Below, piece after piece: positions 44,050 through 54,845 of a stretch of 64,000 nucleotides of DNA. The notes beneath the pieces were generated by a model. It was given only the letters and a program-made list of their open reading frames with translations, was not told the DNA's origin and did not search any database. The DNA comes from Sepioteuthis lessoniana (lineage: Eukaryota; Mollusca; Cephalopoda; Myopsida; Loliginidae): NCBI GenBank assembly GCA_963585895.1, contig OY757939.1, positions 52,959,563-53,023,562 of the forward strand. The letters run 5' to 3'. The position numbers and the translations under genes were made by a program. Numbering within the stretch: position 1 is the first letter of the stretch; every line of letters starts with the position of its first letter.

Positions 44050-44208
44050 TTGTTATTATTATTATTTACTCATTAGAGTTTTTCACATCAACGTAAGCTG
44101 ATGGTATTTCACCGGAGATTGAGTGACAGCAAATCTCCTCAAGTCTCCATGACTCTTCTCAGTTTTCTGGTCGTTTTCAATAATGCTGTTGTTTGGATGG
44201 TATCCACT
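44050..44208 (-). mobile_element. RLE-type LINE, extreme 3' end
   Basis: Minus reading: codons for the RRLET-like end, then GAGTGACTGTCGCTCAAAC-like 3' UTR text (AAATACCATCAGCTTACG) and an (AAT)n tail. Same 3' end as the fragments at 49.2, 57.8 and 58.7 kb. Confidence 0.75.
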
Positions 44209-44284
44209 CGTATTATTATTATTATTGGTTTGTTTGTTTGCTTGTTTGTTATATCTCCTAGGGCATCTCCTTTTTTATTATTTT

Positions 44285-44882
44285 CATACAACAACCTTTA
44301 ATAAATCTTCATACAGAATATATACACAATTAATACAATATCTATATACAGATCAAATTCTGTTAAGTACTCCATCAGATAGTTCCCAAAAATGCCTTCT
44401 TACATTCATTCCCTTTCTGTTATTTCTAAAATCATTCAATTCAACCTTAATTTTTCCCCACTTTTTCTGTTTTCGATCAGATTAGACAATTTGTTCCAAA
44501 AATATATTACTCTATTAGCAAAAAAAAAATCCAATAGATTATTAGACTTAGTTTTAGCTTTTGATATTTGTCTTGACAGAAAATTTCTAGTGCAAGGAAA
44601 AATATTGAAAAAATGTCTACCATAATAAGAAATTACATTAATCATTTTGAAAGTTTCAGTTAGATAATCTCTCATTCTTCTTTCTTGTAAAGTAGTTATT
44701 CCTAGTTTCTTTAATCTTTCCAGATAATTGTAATCTTTTAATTCTTTATTATTTTTGTCACTCTTTTTGTATATTCTCCAGTTTCAACATCACACGCCAA
44801 TGTATTGACACTGGCGCACAGGCCTGAGTCCCATATCATATATGGGGTCTTATTAGGGTTTTCGTATATTCAATAGAATATT
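44285..44882 (-). pseudogene. CR1/L2-like LINE, RT C-terminal region
   Basis: Minus frames read LIRPHI-stop-YGTQAC, then a frameshift, LERLKKLGITTLQERRMRD, YLTETFKMINVIS, and FFANRVIYFWNKLSNLIEN (44436-44770 open). The pattern RP(H)xEYxxQ...ERL..LGL.tLe.RR.RgDLIetfKiing...F..Rv...WN.LP is the C-terminal half of CR1/L2-group reverse transcriptases, after the YADD motif. The catalytic palm is absent upstream. One stop and at least one frameshift make it a relic. Codon use is strongly A/T-biased, so it is likely old. Clade from recognition only. Confidence 0.72.
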
Positions 44883-44949
44883 TGTATATATATATATATA
44901 TATGTATGCACATAATATACATATGTATCCATATATACATCTATATAAA

Positions 44950-45102
44950 AGTAAAAGTGAAGTTGGTGACCTTAATAGAGGGTGACTCGAAGGCTCCCTT
45001 TTCGATAGCTACTACACCGAAGTGTATAGGAGGGCACTACTCCATTCCCCGGTCTACCGGACTATTGGCGAACACTCTACTCATTAGCCCTATGGCCCAG
45101 AA

Positions 45103-45103
<1 letters not shown>
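44950..45103 (-). mobile_element. Internally deleted SINE-3
   Basis: The 3' half (GAAGTTGGTGACCTTAATAG to CCATTCCC) is joined directly to the head region (GGTCTACCGGACTATTGGCG). About 100 bp in the middle is missing. Confidence 0.75.

Positions 45104-45168
<65 letters not shown>
45104..45168. repeat. (TA)n microsatellite
   Basis: About 30 TA units between two SINE-type repeats. Confidence 0.95.
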
Positions 45169-45170
<2 letters not shown>

Positions 45171-45505
45171 TGTTTGTTTGTTTGGGTTTTATGACATATC
45201 ATCCTTTGTTAATTATTTAATGCCAAATCCATTTTTGTAAAAAGAAACAGTTCTATTTCAAACAACTGAGTTTAGCGTGAGAACAGTTTCACTGTTAAAA
45301 ACAGTTCTATTTCAAGAAGTTCGGTTTAGCATATGTACGCAATTTTGTTTTATTTGACCCATAGATAGGACCCTTTCAGGTGCTACCACTCCGGGCCAGA
45401 GTTGACCTGTGAGCAATGGCAATGGAGGGGTGCTCTGTATTTCCCCAAAGCCCCAGCATTACTGGAAACTCCCCATCAGATTGTTTGGTGTCATATCCAA
45501 GACGT
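45169..45505 (-). mobile_element. Repeat-4, 5' truncated
   Basis: Antisense tail GGGTTTTATGACATATCATC, ATAGATAGGACCCTTTCAGG and ATCAGATTGTTTGGTGTCAT, then unrelated sequence. Confidence 0.75.
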
Positions 45506-45689
45506 ATATATCGTGTCCACCTATCCTGGGCGCCTCAGCAATACCTAAGGATATCATCAGATTATATTGGTTTTCCATTATTGTCTAAGATTTCTTGACA
45601 AAAATGCAGAATCGTCGCGTTATTCTTTGTTGTATTCACAACTTTCAGTGCACGTCATCCCAGCAATGAAACATTAATTCTGGTTTGCT

Positions 45690-46512
45690 TGGGCTTGTTT
45701 GGTTTTAATGGCATATGGTTGTTTAATGCCAAATCCTATTTATACATATAGATTAAATATATATATATGATTCGGTTTGGTTGTGTTTATGGCATATCAA
45801 CTATTATAGGTTATTTAATACCAAACCTGCTTTATACATACATAATAAATATACACGCTTTGTAAACGCATTTTGTCAATAATATTTTTAAACGAGCCTG
45901 AGCTTTTTTTTTTCGCACACAGTTAAATGGTTTCAAGTATTTCTATGTATCACAAACAATTCAATTAAATGTTAATCATTTTTTACACACAGTTAAATGA
46001 TCAAAAACTATTGCTGTCTAACATTATAATTCTATTCAATATTAATCATTTGTTTGTACACAGTGAAGTGGTTGCAAGTATTGGTATTTAACACTAATTA
46101 TTCTATTCACCATTACTCATTTGTTTGCACATAGTTAAATGGTTCCAAGTATTGCTATCTATCACTAACAATTACATTAAAAATGTCATTTGTTTACACA
46201 CAGTTAAATGATCAAACAGTTCTATTTCTAATAATTTCATTTAGTACAACTCATTTGTTTGCACTCAGTTTAAATGCCAAACAGTTCAATTTGACCTATA
46301 TATAAGACCCTATTAAGTGCTACCACTCCGGGTCAGAGTGAACCTGGGAGTGATAGTAATGAAGGGACACTCCACATTCCCCAAAGCTCCAGCATTATTA
46401 GAACTTCACCATCAGATTGTTTAGTGTCATATCAGGACACTCGTTAAGAGAGTCTTACCTCTCAGTAGAGATGCAGTCGGTGTATTCTAAAGTCCTAGCC
46501 GACTGGGCTAAT
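45690..46512 (-). mobile_element. Repeat-4 long variant with internal tandem repeats
   Basis: Tails at 45692-45730 and 45768-45830. Four or five antisense copies of a roughly 70-bp unit (CACACAGTTAAATG...TTTCAAGTATTGCTAT) follow at 45900-46270, then the Repeat-4 body to GACTGGGCTAA. Confidence 0.78.
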
Positions 46513-47195
46513 TAATTCTGGGATTAACAATATGAAAAAACTGACGAGATACCTACTCCGAGATACACGTAGGAGTCGATTTAATCGGCAAAGACGGCGT
46601 TTTAACTAGTTCAAGTTAGAATGACTTATTGTTAAACAAGTGACTCATGTCGACCAACTAAGAAGCTGTGGTAGAATCCTGACACTAGTTTCATCCAATC
46701 GATTTATAATCTCAGATCGGGGTTTACACCATCATCGATAAAAGTGACCAAATTTTAACGGTACACTTCCTCACTATTTGCTCGGTCGATGTTGTAATTC
46801 TGTTAAAAACTTATTCGTATTCGATAGAACCGTGTGCAAGAAAAAAAAATCTAAGAAAGAACTACAAAAAATGTAAATAAAAACGTATAATAAAAGTGAT
46901 TCCCTATCCTCTGTGCTTAAAATAAGCCTCGACAGGTTGATAGGCCGTTAAAATCACTTTGTGGTCTGCATGAATGGTTACATCCACTAGTTGAAAATTA
47001 TTTACATAATTGTCATTATTAACGAATTCACCGGGCATAGGGCGACTCTGTGCCAGGCAGCCCCTGTGGGAGGCTTAGTCGCTTTATGACAAGTTTACTA
47101 CGCTCACATCTTTGACTGCTTTGCGGAGGTCTCGTTGCGCTCGCAACCTTACTATACAGAATATGAAATTGTGTCATGAAATCTCACAGATATTG
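46513..47195. other. Unassigned sequence
   Basis: Somewhat less AT-rich. No gene, RNA or repeat recognised. Confidence 0.35.
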
Positions 47196-47740
47196 TCTCC
47201 TCACAAAACGGTCAGCTATTTCAAGCTATTCAGTTTGGTTAACAGTTTTATTTCAGATAATTCAGTTTAGTAAAAGTACATTTTTTTTGCTAACACAGTT
47301 AAATGTCAAAACTGATCTAATTCTAACAATTCAGTTTAGCGTAAGTAGTTTCAACGTATAAAATAGTTCTATTTTAAACAATTCAGTTTAGCATACAAAA
47401 CAGTTCTATTTTAAACAATTCGGTTTTGCATAAGTACGCAGTTTAAATGAAGTGCCCAGTTTAAACGTTAAAACGGTTCTATTTCAAGCAATTCAGTTTA
47501 TCATAAGTAAAAAGTTTAGCCCTATTTGAGCCATGAATAGGACTCTATCAGGTGTTACCACTCTGGACCAGATTGGACCTGGGAGCAATGACAATGGAGG
47601 GGTGCTCCGCATTCCGTAAAACTCCGGCATTACTGGAACCTCACTCGTGTCATATACAGGACACTCGTTGGTGGGGGTCTTACCCCTCTGCAGAGAAGCA
47701 GTCGGTATATTCTACAGCCCCAGCCGACTGGGCAACTTTT
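47196..47740 (-). mobile_element. Repeat-4, near full length without tail
   Basis: Repeated ATTCAGTTTAG / AGTTCTATTT blocks, GAATAGGACTCTATCAGG, and the 5' end CCCCAGCCGACTGGGCAA. Confidence 0.8.
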
Positions 47741-48110
47741 TTTCTTGGAAATTAATACTAATTAATACTACATCTGACCTTCTGGTTGGAATTCGGTGAT
47801 CCATTAGATCCCAAATATTGTAGGTATATCATTTTCTTTGACGGATTCTGATTGGTGCATATACCATTTGGTAGTATGATCAAATTCTAATGTCTTGCAC
47901 GATTCTCAGTAAATACACATTTCCCACCCAGTCATACCTACCCTTGTATTAATTTTACACTAGTTTGCTACGTCTACTAATGTTATTAAATGTCACATCT
48001 TTGTATCTACATAACCTACAATTGCTATTCTGCTGCGTATTATCAATTTGTGCTTTGATATAACTTATTCTTAAGGCATTAATTCTGTACTTCTATAACT
48101 AAATATTTGG
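47741..48110. other. Unassigned AT-rich sequence
   Basis: A 10-bp direct repeat TTAATACTAA at 47752-47770. Nothing else recognised. Confidence 0.35.
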
Positions 48111-48390
48111 AGGTGCCCGTGGTGTAATGATTATCGTCGTACGAAATGGACACGGCGACACGAGTTCAAATCCTGGACGAGACTGATTGCATTTTACATA
48201 GCACTAATACCCTTGGGAAAGGTATGAATCCAATTATTCTCCCTACAGCAAAGGGTAAATAGTAGGACAGACTGAGTTCTTCAGCCTAGTCAAGGAGAAG
48301 GAAAACTCTGAATTGAAACCCGTTAAACTCCGCTTAAAAAAATTGATCTTGTGTCATATCCTGCACGAGCGGAGGGGTTGGTAAATATGA
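48111..48390 (+). mobile_element. SINE-2, complete
   Basis: AGGTGCCCGTGGTGTAATG head with A box, B box GAGTTCAAATCCTGG, core CCCTTGGGAAAGGTATGAAT, AAAGGGTAAATAGTAGG, and end GGAGGGGTTGGTAAATATGA. A good reference copy. Confidence 0.88.
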
Positions 48391-48439
48391 TAACTAAAGA
48401 TTCGGTGCCCCGCTCTTCTCATATGCAATGTCCTTTGTC

Positions 48440-49120
48440 ACTTGAAGTATCCACATATTTTTATCATTAAGGTTTTTCGGACTTTATTATTTCCACAACG
48501 TTTCGGCCGATATGTCCTCCGGTCTTCTTCAAGTGTTTGTCGAACTCGGTAATCTACACGGAACTTCGAACTACGCCCTTTATTGAATCCACGGGGGCCG
48601 CCTGTTCTGATTCCGTTAGTCATAACCGGGTACAAGTGTTAAGTATTCCAGTGTTGTTACTCGCCTGCAGTCAGGATTGAACCTACAAGCTCCAGATGAT
48701 TGTCTCCTTAGAAGCTTAAGGCACCAACACCTATAACCGTTACGGTATGTGTCCTGCTTGTCGAAACGTTGTGGAAATAACAATAAAGATGAAGACAATT
48801 GTCCGAAAACTCTTGATGATAAAAAATCATCAGGCTTTGTCTCAGAAATTCAGACAACAAACACCTGAAGAAGGCCGGAGGACATATCGGTCGAAACGTT
48901 GTGAAAATAACAATAAAGATGAAGACAATAGTCCGAAAACTCTTGATGATAAAAATCATCAGGCTTCGTCTCAGAAATTCAGACAACAAACACCTGAATA
49001 AGGCCGGAGGATATATCGGCCGAAACTTTCTGGAAATAACAATAAAGATGAAGACAATAGTCCGAAAACACTCGATGATAAAGATCATCAGGCTTCATCT
49101 CAGAAATTTAGACAAATAGC
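48440..49120. repeat. Fold-back arm, tRNA-like centre and 129-bp motif array
   Basis: An inverted unit (48455-48540) faces a direct array with unit anchors GAAACGTT at 48763 and 48893 and GAAACTTT at 49022, i.e. periods of 130 and 129. Each unit holds ACCTGA(A/T)...GGCCGGAGG...CGAAAC, then ATAACAATAAAGATGAAGAC and a short ATGATAAAAATCATCA hairpin. A tRNA-like segment (minus-strand GGTTCAATCCTGAC B box) lies between the arms at about 48660-48735. Frames along the array are repeats of one another. Confidence 0.8.
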
Positions 49121-49231
49121 ATCAACATAGTTGTTTTTTTTTCTCATGTTTGCTTTCTAAATTTTTTAAAATTGTTATTTTTCTGTTGTTATTGCTGTAA
49201 TCATGTTCTTATGGAACTTGTTTTTTTTCCT

Positions 49232-49628
49232 CTTGTCCATTATTATTGTTATTATTATTTACTCCTCGAGAGTTTTTCACATCAGTTTTAGCTGATGGTC
49301 TTTCACTGGAATTTGAGTGACAGCAAGTCTCAAGTCTCCAGGACTCTTCTCAGTATTATGGCCGTTCTCAATAATGCTGTAGTTTTGATGGTATTCACTC
49401 GTCCGCCAACTTCCAAGTCCTCCAGTCCCTTTAATAATCCTTTAGTTACTGTACCAAAAGCACCTATCACAATTGGTATAATTGTCACCTTCATGTTCCA
49501 TAGTTTTTTCAATTCCCTGGCAAGGTCGATGTACTTATCCTTCTTTTCACATTCTTTCAGTTTTATTCTGTGGTCAGCCGGGACAGCAAAGTCGACAATT
49601 TTGCTCATTCTCTTTTTTTTTTTTTTTT
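49232..49628 (-). pseudogene. RLE-type LINE, endonuclease and C-terminus
   Basis: Minus ORF 49330-49608: KIVDFAVPADHRIKLKECE, DLARELKKLWNMKVTI, PIVIGAFGTVTKGLLKGLED and TALLRTAIILRRVLET. This is the end of an ORF from non-LTR elements with a restriction-like endonuclease. The VDFAVP aspartate follows the RPD motif in that fold (RPD itself is seen at 58.4 kb). The upstream RPD part is missing here. An (AAT)n 3' tail lies at 49238-49260. R2-superfamily (Dong/R4 or NeSL type) is my assignment, with the clade uncertain. Open but truncated. Confidence 0.78.
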
Positions 49629-49724
49629 TCGATTAATGATGTGAGTTTTTCATAACAGCGTTAGCTGATGGTTTTTCACGGGAGTCGGAGTGACAGCAAG
49701 TCTCCTCAAGTCTACAGAACTCTT

Positions 49725-50046
49725 CTCAGTTTTCTGGCTGATTATATTTACCCGACCTCTCCGCTCGGGCAGGATATGACACAAGGTCAATTTTTTTAAG
49801 CGGAGTTTAACAGGTCTGAATTCAGAGTTTTCCTTCTCCTAGACCAGTTGCCTCACCAAGGCTGAAGAACCTATTCTGCCCTACTATTTACCCATAGCTG
49901 GAGGGAGAATAATTGGATTCATACCTTTCCCAAGGGTATTCGTGCTATGTGAAATGCAATCAGTCCAGGATTTGAACTCGTGTCACCGTGTCCAATTCCT
50001 GCGACGATAACCATTACACCACGGGCACCTCAGTTTTCTGGCTGAT
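49725..50046 (-). mobile_element. Complete SINE-2 with TSD, inside RLE LINE
   Basis: The body at 49743-50028 is flanked by CTCAGTTTTCTGGCTGAT at 49725-49742 and 50029-50046. Confidence 0.9.
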
Positions 50047-50325
50047 CTTAATCCTATTTACCAACCCCTCCACTCGGGTAGGATATGACACAAGGTCAAT
50101 TTCTAAGCGGAGTATAACAGGTTTGAATTTATAGTTTTCCTTCTCCTAGACTAATTGTCTAACCAAGGCTGAAGAACCCAGTCTGTCCTACTATTTACCC
50201 TTTGCTGGATGGAGAATAATTGGATTCATACCTTTCCCAAGGTCCAGGATTTGAACTCGAGTCGCCGTGTCCATTTACTACAACGATAACCATTACACCA
50301 CGGGCACCTCCTGGCTGATCTTAAT
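50038..50325 (-). mobile_element. Second complete SINE-2 with TSD, inside the same LINE
   Basis: The body at 50053-50310 is flanked by CTGGCTGATCTTAAT at 50038-50052 and 50311-50325. This TSD overlaps that of the neighbouring insertion. Confidence 0.9.
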
Positions 50326-50465
50326 AATGCTGTAATTTGGATGGTCACTGCATGGTATTACAAAGCTTTTGGGGGATCGTTCCGAGTGCACCAATTACAA
50401 TTGGTATCATCGTCACCTTGATGTTCCATTTTTTTTTCAGTTCTCTGGTATAATTATTATTACTA

Positions 50466-50915
50466 TTATTATTATATAAAATAATTATATTCTATTACCG
50501 ACGAAAAATAGGCATAACTACAGCAACTAATTATGCTGTCCAAATAAAGAGAACATTAAAAAAACTGTTTAAAAAAAACATACTATCTGAAAAGAAACTG
50601 CTCATTGGTTGAATATCAGCTGACCTTATTATTGGTTTATGGGTCAGAATGTACTGCCTTTTTGTTCAATGTTATTTTTCTTTATCTTCATTGCAAAAAT
50701 CAGAAAACAAGGTCATATACTTCGTGAACGAAAACCAAGGCCATAGAAACTTTTTAATTGGGTATATTAGATGTACTCTTCGTTTTAATAAACTACCCTC
50801 TTTGAAAAAATTTTTTTTTAAATCTCCACATGTGGTAACAAGAGAAATAAATAAATTCATTTTGTTTTGTGGTCAGGTTAATTTTTAATCGGAATATTCA
50901 TGATTTCGTGTGGTT
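50466..50915. other. Unassigned AT-rich sequence
   Basis: Open frames on both strands at 50649-50888, with no motif recognised. Confidence 0.35.
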
Positions 50916-51072
50916 CAACAATATTGACACCTTTGGGAACGGTATTAAACCCCCTTGTCCCCGACCTAGCAATAGGTTAAATAGCATAATTGCTGTTCTT
51001 CTACAATGATAGCTTTGGCATTAAATTACCCACCAAGGTTGATATGCCATTTAACAAAGAAACCAAAACAAA
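50916..51072 (+). mobile_element. SINE-1, 5' truncated
   Basis: CCTTTGGGAACGGTATTAAA core, TAGGTTAAATAGCATAATTG and tail TTGGCATTAAATTACCC...GATATGCCATT. Confidence 0.7.
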
Positions 51073-51140
51073 CTAGTTTTGACAGGTTTTCAATGATATC
51101 TCTCTGATAAAATACAACGCGATTTCTTCCAAGCTGTAGT

Positions 51141-51265
51141 GGTAATTTACTAAGCCTTCCGCTTAGATATGGCACAAGGTCATATAAATGGGACACCCAA
51201 TGAGACTCGAACTCACTCGTATTGGTTTGCTTGTCTAGCTTGCTAGCCATTACACCACCAGAGGC
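51141..51265 (-). mobile_element. SINE-5 copy
   Basis: Minus reading: GCCTCTGGTGGTGTAATGGC, TAGCAAGCTAGACAAGCAAA, B box GAGTTCGAGTCTCATTGG, end GCGGAAGGCTTAGTAAATTA. Confidence 0.75.
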
Positions 51266-51370
51266 GTAGTGTTCGCCAATGGCCCGGGAGACCTGGGTTC
51301 AATCCTAGGTCGAGTCATACCGAAGACTCAAAAAATGGTACTTGATGCTACTTTGCTTAACACTCAATAT
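51266..51370 (+). mobile_element. SINE-3 5' fragment
   Basis: GTGTTCGCCAATGGCCCGGG, B box GGTTCAATCCTAGG, broken off after AACACTCAATATC. Confidence 0.72.
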
Positions 51371-51379
51371 CATAAGTTC

Positions 51380-51870
51380 ATGACCACATAGAGAAAACTT
51401 ACAACATATAAAGAACATAGGCATCTCGAAATTCGAAAACACGTAACGTTCAGGTACAAAACCTTTTTATTAACTTTGAGTTAAAGGTTTCGACATAAGG
51501 GGGAGAGACACAATCTTCTATGCTGTCTTATTCATTTGGCACCCATCTCGAGCGGCCCCCATACGGCACAAGTTCGCCTCGCGTCTGCGAGCTCCAAAAG
51601 TCGAACCTCCTTGTTTGGCGTCTAGTACTCAACTCCCTAACTTTCTTCAAATCTCCACAAACCTCTGCGCGCTTCTGGTGCGTGACGTCACTCGCACCCC
51701 GTCACGCGTTTCGTCTCGGACTATTGTGACACCTTCATCCGCCCGCGCGCGCCCGCGTTAACACCTGCCTCAATGTTTGCACCGAACTAAACCATGTGCT
51801 GAGCCGAAAGGTTCTCAGCCTAACTAAACTCAAAGGCATGGATCGAAATCCCTTGGCTATTACGTTACAC
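51380..51870. promoter_or_regulatory. CpG-rich patch with a consensus CRE
   Basis: CG dinucleotides are dense at 51545-51765 (CGCGTCTGCGAGC, CCCGCGCGCGCCCGCG) in an otherwise AT-rich window. TGACGTCA lies at 51683-51690. Because it sits inside a broken LINE it was probably brought in by a mobile element, perhaps an LTR promoter. Termini were not found. No transcript evidence is possible here. Confidence 0.4.
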
Positions 51871-52200
51871 AACGTGTTGTTTTGAACAAATACTGGAAGC
51901 AGAACCGCCCAAAACAACAGATCAACGGTCACTTGCCTCTCATCTTACAAACAATTCAAATAAGATAAACAAGACATTCTAGACATTTCTGATGAAGTTA
52001 GAACGAACTCATAAGCGACGTTCTCTAATTGGGTACTACCCATGAACACACCAAAGTTTGCCGACAAACAAAGACCCTCATATATCAACTCTGTGCGGAA
52101 ACTAGATGCAGTTGAGAGGAACTCCTGAGATCATTTAATGGTTGGGACGGATAGCGACAACGGACTCCGTGCCATCAACATGACTTGATGAAGATGAATG

Positions 52201-53017
52201 TCAGAGAAAGTTTTATAGTGGACTATTATGGTCTTTGATTACATTACCTGAAATAGTTTAAAGTTAAACTGAACCCGCAAATAGTGTGGTGAACAATAAT
52301 ATACACCAAGTAATAATGACAAAACCAATTGATCTGCACAAGAATACAAACATTTATCTAAAAAAAAGCAAGCAAATCTTTATGGCGTATATGTGACATA
52401 TTCAGGCGTATGAGTAACACTTGGATGGAAAGTGGTTAATTTAGGCGTGTCTTACATGTGTGTGTGTGTGTGTGTGTATGTGTAGAAGCCCAGCAGCCTT
52501 TTCCTAGAGGAGGCCGGAACCAAAAAGAGTGAGAAACTTAACACTGTTTGGTCTTTTATATCTCCAGGCTGCTGCTGTTATCATGTATGTTTTAATACAC
52601 TACAATGGTTTGAAATCAGAGTTTCCATTCTCTTAGACTGGTAACCATACTCAGGTTAAAGAACATAAAAAAGAGATTTTTTTCCACATTTTCAGAGGGG
52701 TAACAGTCCCTCACTCTAGTGTCTCATCAAATCTGAAACTAGAAAAAGAACCACGCGTGTCATAATTTCCAAAAATAAACTTTATCCATTTTCCTACCAA
52801 AATTTTGTGGGTCTGATTACCAGCTATCCCCTTTCCTATTCAATAGCAGTCCAGTAGTCAAAGAGGACAGGACCCAGACCTGAGATTTTACAACCACTGA
52901 GAAAGAAATATCTGTCCCGAACTTCATGGCGATAACCAAGTTTATCTTCAAAGAAATTCAGGACTGACACCCGAGTAAGCAATTGGCTAACTTATTGAAC
53001 TGCGGCATTGTAGTCAT
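52201..53017. other. Unassigned, with a short (TG)n and a SINE-2 scrap
   Basis: (TG)n at 52457-52478. An antisense SINE-2 piece lies near 52600-52665 (TCCATTCTCTTAGACTGG). Otherwise nothing recognised. Confidence 0.4.
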
Positions 53018-53443
53018 CATCATCATCATCATGTCGTGCCACCAGCACGGATATCCCTGACCCTCTCTCGCCACTTTTCCCTATCGTTCATCGCCTCTGG
53101 CAGGTCTCCAGGGCTACATTCCGTATCCTCACATAGCTGCTGGATGTATGTTCGAGCTGGTCGTCCTGCTTTTGCTGGGCCATATGAAGGGGTCAATAGG
53201 AGTACATCACTTATGAGCTCGTCCCTGCTTCTCCAGCAGTGTACAGCGTGTCTGGTACGTCTAGCTTGGATAGTTTTCGTGATGGGAGGTAGGTGGCCGT
53301 ATAGTTGGTGCCTTGTAGGGTGTTGCCTCCAGGACTTGTTCAATATTGCTCGCAACATTCTTGTTTAATTGCCGTCTAGCTTCTTCTCCAGCCGTTTTGT
53401 TAGCGTCTAAGTAGTGCATCCATATAGCAGTATCGACACAGTA
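53018..53443 (-). pseudogene. RTE-type LINE, 3' end
   Basis: Minus ORF 53029-53358: MLRAILNKSWRQHPTRHQLY, RRTRHAVHCWRSRDELISD, GRPARTYIQQLCEDTEC, PEAMNDREKWRERVRDIRAG. Open for 109 codons to the natural C-terminus (GGTT then stop). An (ATG)n tail lies at 53018-53033. It is the least damaged C-terminus of the family here, but truncated upstream near 53443 (DKMK to GCTTWT codons damaged). Confidence 0.85.
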
Positions 53444-53739
53444 AGCCAGTTTTATCTGATGCGATAATGAAAAAGGAGTATCTCATAGGTTGATGGAGAC
53501 ATTAGATTTATAAGTCCCAAAATTTACCCTGAATTGTGCGGCAGTGACGGTGGATAAGATGTTTGGTTGGAAAATGCTTCTGACTGAAATCATCTGGGGG
53601 TTGCAGGTTCAATCCCAATAACAGGTAATAATAACAAGGAATACTTACTATAACTTAACACTTGATCATAGTTAATAGAATTAGGACAGTCTACTCCTAT
53701 GGTTCAGATAAAAGGTTCAGTTCGAGATTTTGTGTGAAC
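53444..53739. other. Unassigned sequence
   Basis: No gene or repeat recognised. Confidence 0.35.
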
Positions 53740-53850
53740 TAACGAGTTTGACATGAAACAACAGAAGAAGACCGAAAAACATATCGGCCGAAACATTATG
53801 AGTATAAGAATAAGGTCAATCGGCCTAAAATTCTAAGGAGTAACAATATA
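53740..53850 (+). repeat. Dispersed copy of the GAAGAAG...GGCCGAAAC motif
   Basis: AACAGAAGAAGACCGAAAAAC and ATATCGGCCGAAACATTATG, then AATAAGGTCAATCGGCCTAA, laid out like one unit of the 129-bp array. Confidence 0.6.
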
Positions 53851-54209
53851 TTCATTAAGTTCACAACTTTTATAAAAATAAAAACAGTATAGCTGAGAAA
53901 CTATTTTTAAGTCATCAATTTTTGCAAAATCTCACCCCACCTCAACTCTTTTACTGGAGTTGACCGCTGTGCTTGTCTCTCTTACCCTCAACTTGAGAGC
54001 CCATAAAAGGTACATTTTTTTTTCAAAACTCTACCTCGTTTTTTCTCCCTTTCATGACTATCCACATGTTGAAAATGCGATGAATCTATTTATTAAGACT
54101 TACTTAATCTGACAAACAGGCCTCACATTACTTACAGCATTTGTTGTTCTTAAATAGTCACTCATCAAAGCACTGAACAAGATAATCATTGCTCAGCTTC
54201 CGTGATCAA
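53851..54209. other. Unassigned sequence
   Basis: No gene or repeat recognised. Confidence 0.35.
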
Positions 54210-54660
54210 TTAGCCCAGTTGACTGGAGCTGTAGAATACACCGACTGCATCTCTGCAGAGGAATAAGCTCCCCACCCACGAGTATCCTAGGTATGATATT
54301 GGACCATCTGATAACGAGGAGATTTGGAGAATGTGGAATAGCCCTTCACTACCATTGCTCCCAGGTCCACACTGACCAGATTGTAGCACTTTATAGGGTC
54401 CTATCTATGGGTTAAATAGAACTAAACTGTACTTATACTAAACTGAATTCTTTAAAATATAACTGTTTTTGGCATTTAAACTGTGTACTTATGCTAAACT
54501 GAACTGTTTGAAATAGAACTGTTTTTGGCATTTAACAGTTTGTAAACAAAAAGTATACTTATACTAAACTGAATTGTTTAAAATTTAATTTGGCGTTAAA
54601 TGACACGAAAAGGGTTGATACGCCATAAAACAAAACACCCAACCAATCAACCAACCAACC
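54210..54660 (+). mobile_element. Repeat-4 copy
   Basis: GCCCAGTTGACTGGAGCTG start, CTATGGGTTAAATAGAACTA, and a tail ending CAACCAACCAACC. Confidence 0.82.
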
Positions 54661-54845
54661 AATAAATCCCAGGTCCACTATCACCCGGAGTGGTAGCACC
54701 TGATAGGGTCCTATCTATGGGTCAAATAGAACAAACTATGTGTGCAAACAAATAAAAGATGCTATATTGTGACTTACATCGCAATACTGGAAACCATTTA
54801 ACTGTGTACAAAAAACGAGCTCAGACTCATTTAAGAATGTTTATC
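54661..54845 (+). mobile_element. Repeat-4 internal fragment
   Basis: CCCAGGTCCACTATCACCCG to GTCAAATAGAACAAAC plus the variant 3' part. Confidence 0.7.

Larger units (their letters stand above)
49636..50465 (-). mobile_element. RLE-type LINE 3' end split by two SINE-2 insertions
   Basis: Pieces at 49640-49742, 50047-50052 and 50326-50465 join into one 3' end (AGTCTACAGAACTCTTCTCA ... GGCTGATCTTAATAATGCTG ... ACCAATTACAATTGGTATCA). Confidence 0.85.
51098..52200 (+). pseudogene. Old RTE-related LINE, split by a 700-bp insertion block
   Basis: 51098-51140 encodes SLIKYNAISSK-like remains matching DKMK.FFQAAVV (GATTTCTTCCAAGCTGTAGT). The continuation at about 51870-52200 encodes LNKYWKQNRPKQQINGHLP, TIQIR, NELISDVL and YQLCAETRCS, ending GACTTGATGAAGATGAATG. 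It is far more diverged than the other copies here. Between the two parts lie SINE-5, a SINE-3 piece and a CpG-rich block. Confidence 0.65.

Noticed and set aside
48747..49119. Lys/Arg-rich frames over the 129-bp array and the antisense IIFR...IFIVI frames
   Set aside because: The same peptide repeats in step with the array, and the frame drifts when unit length changes from 130 to 129. Repeat translation, not a protein.
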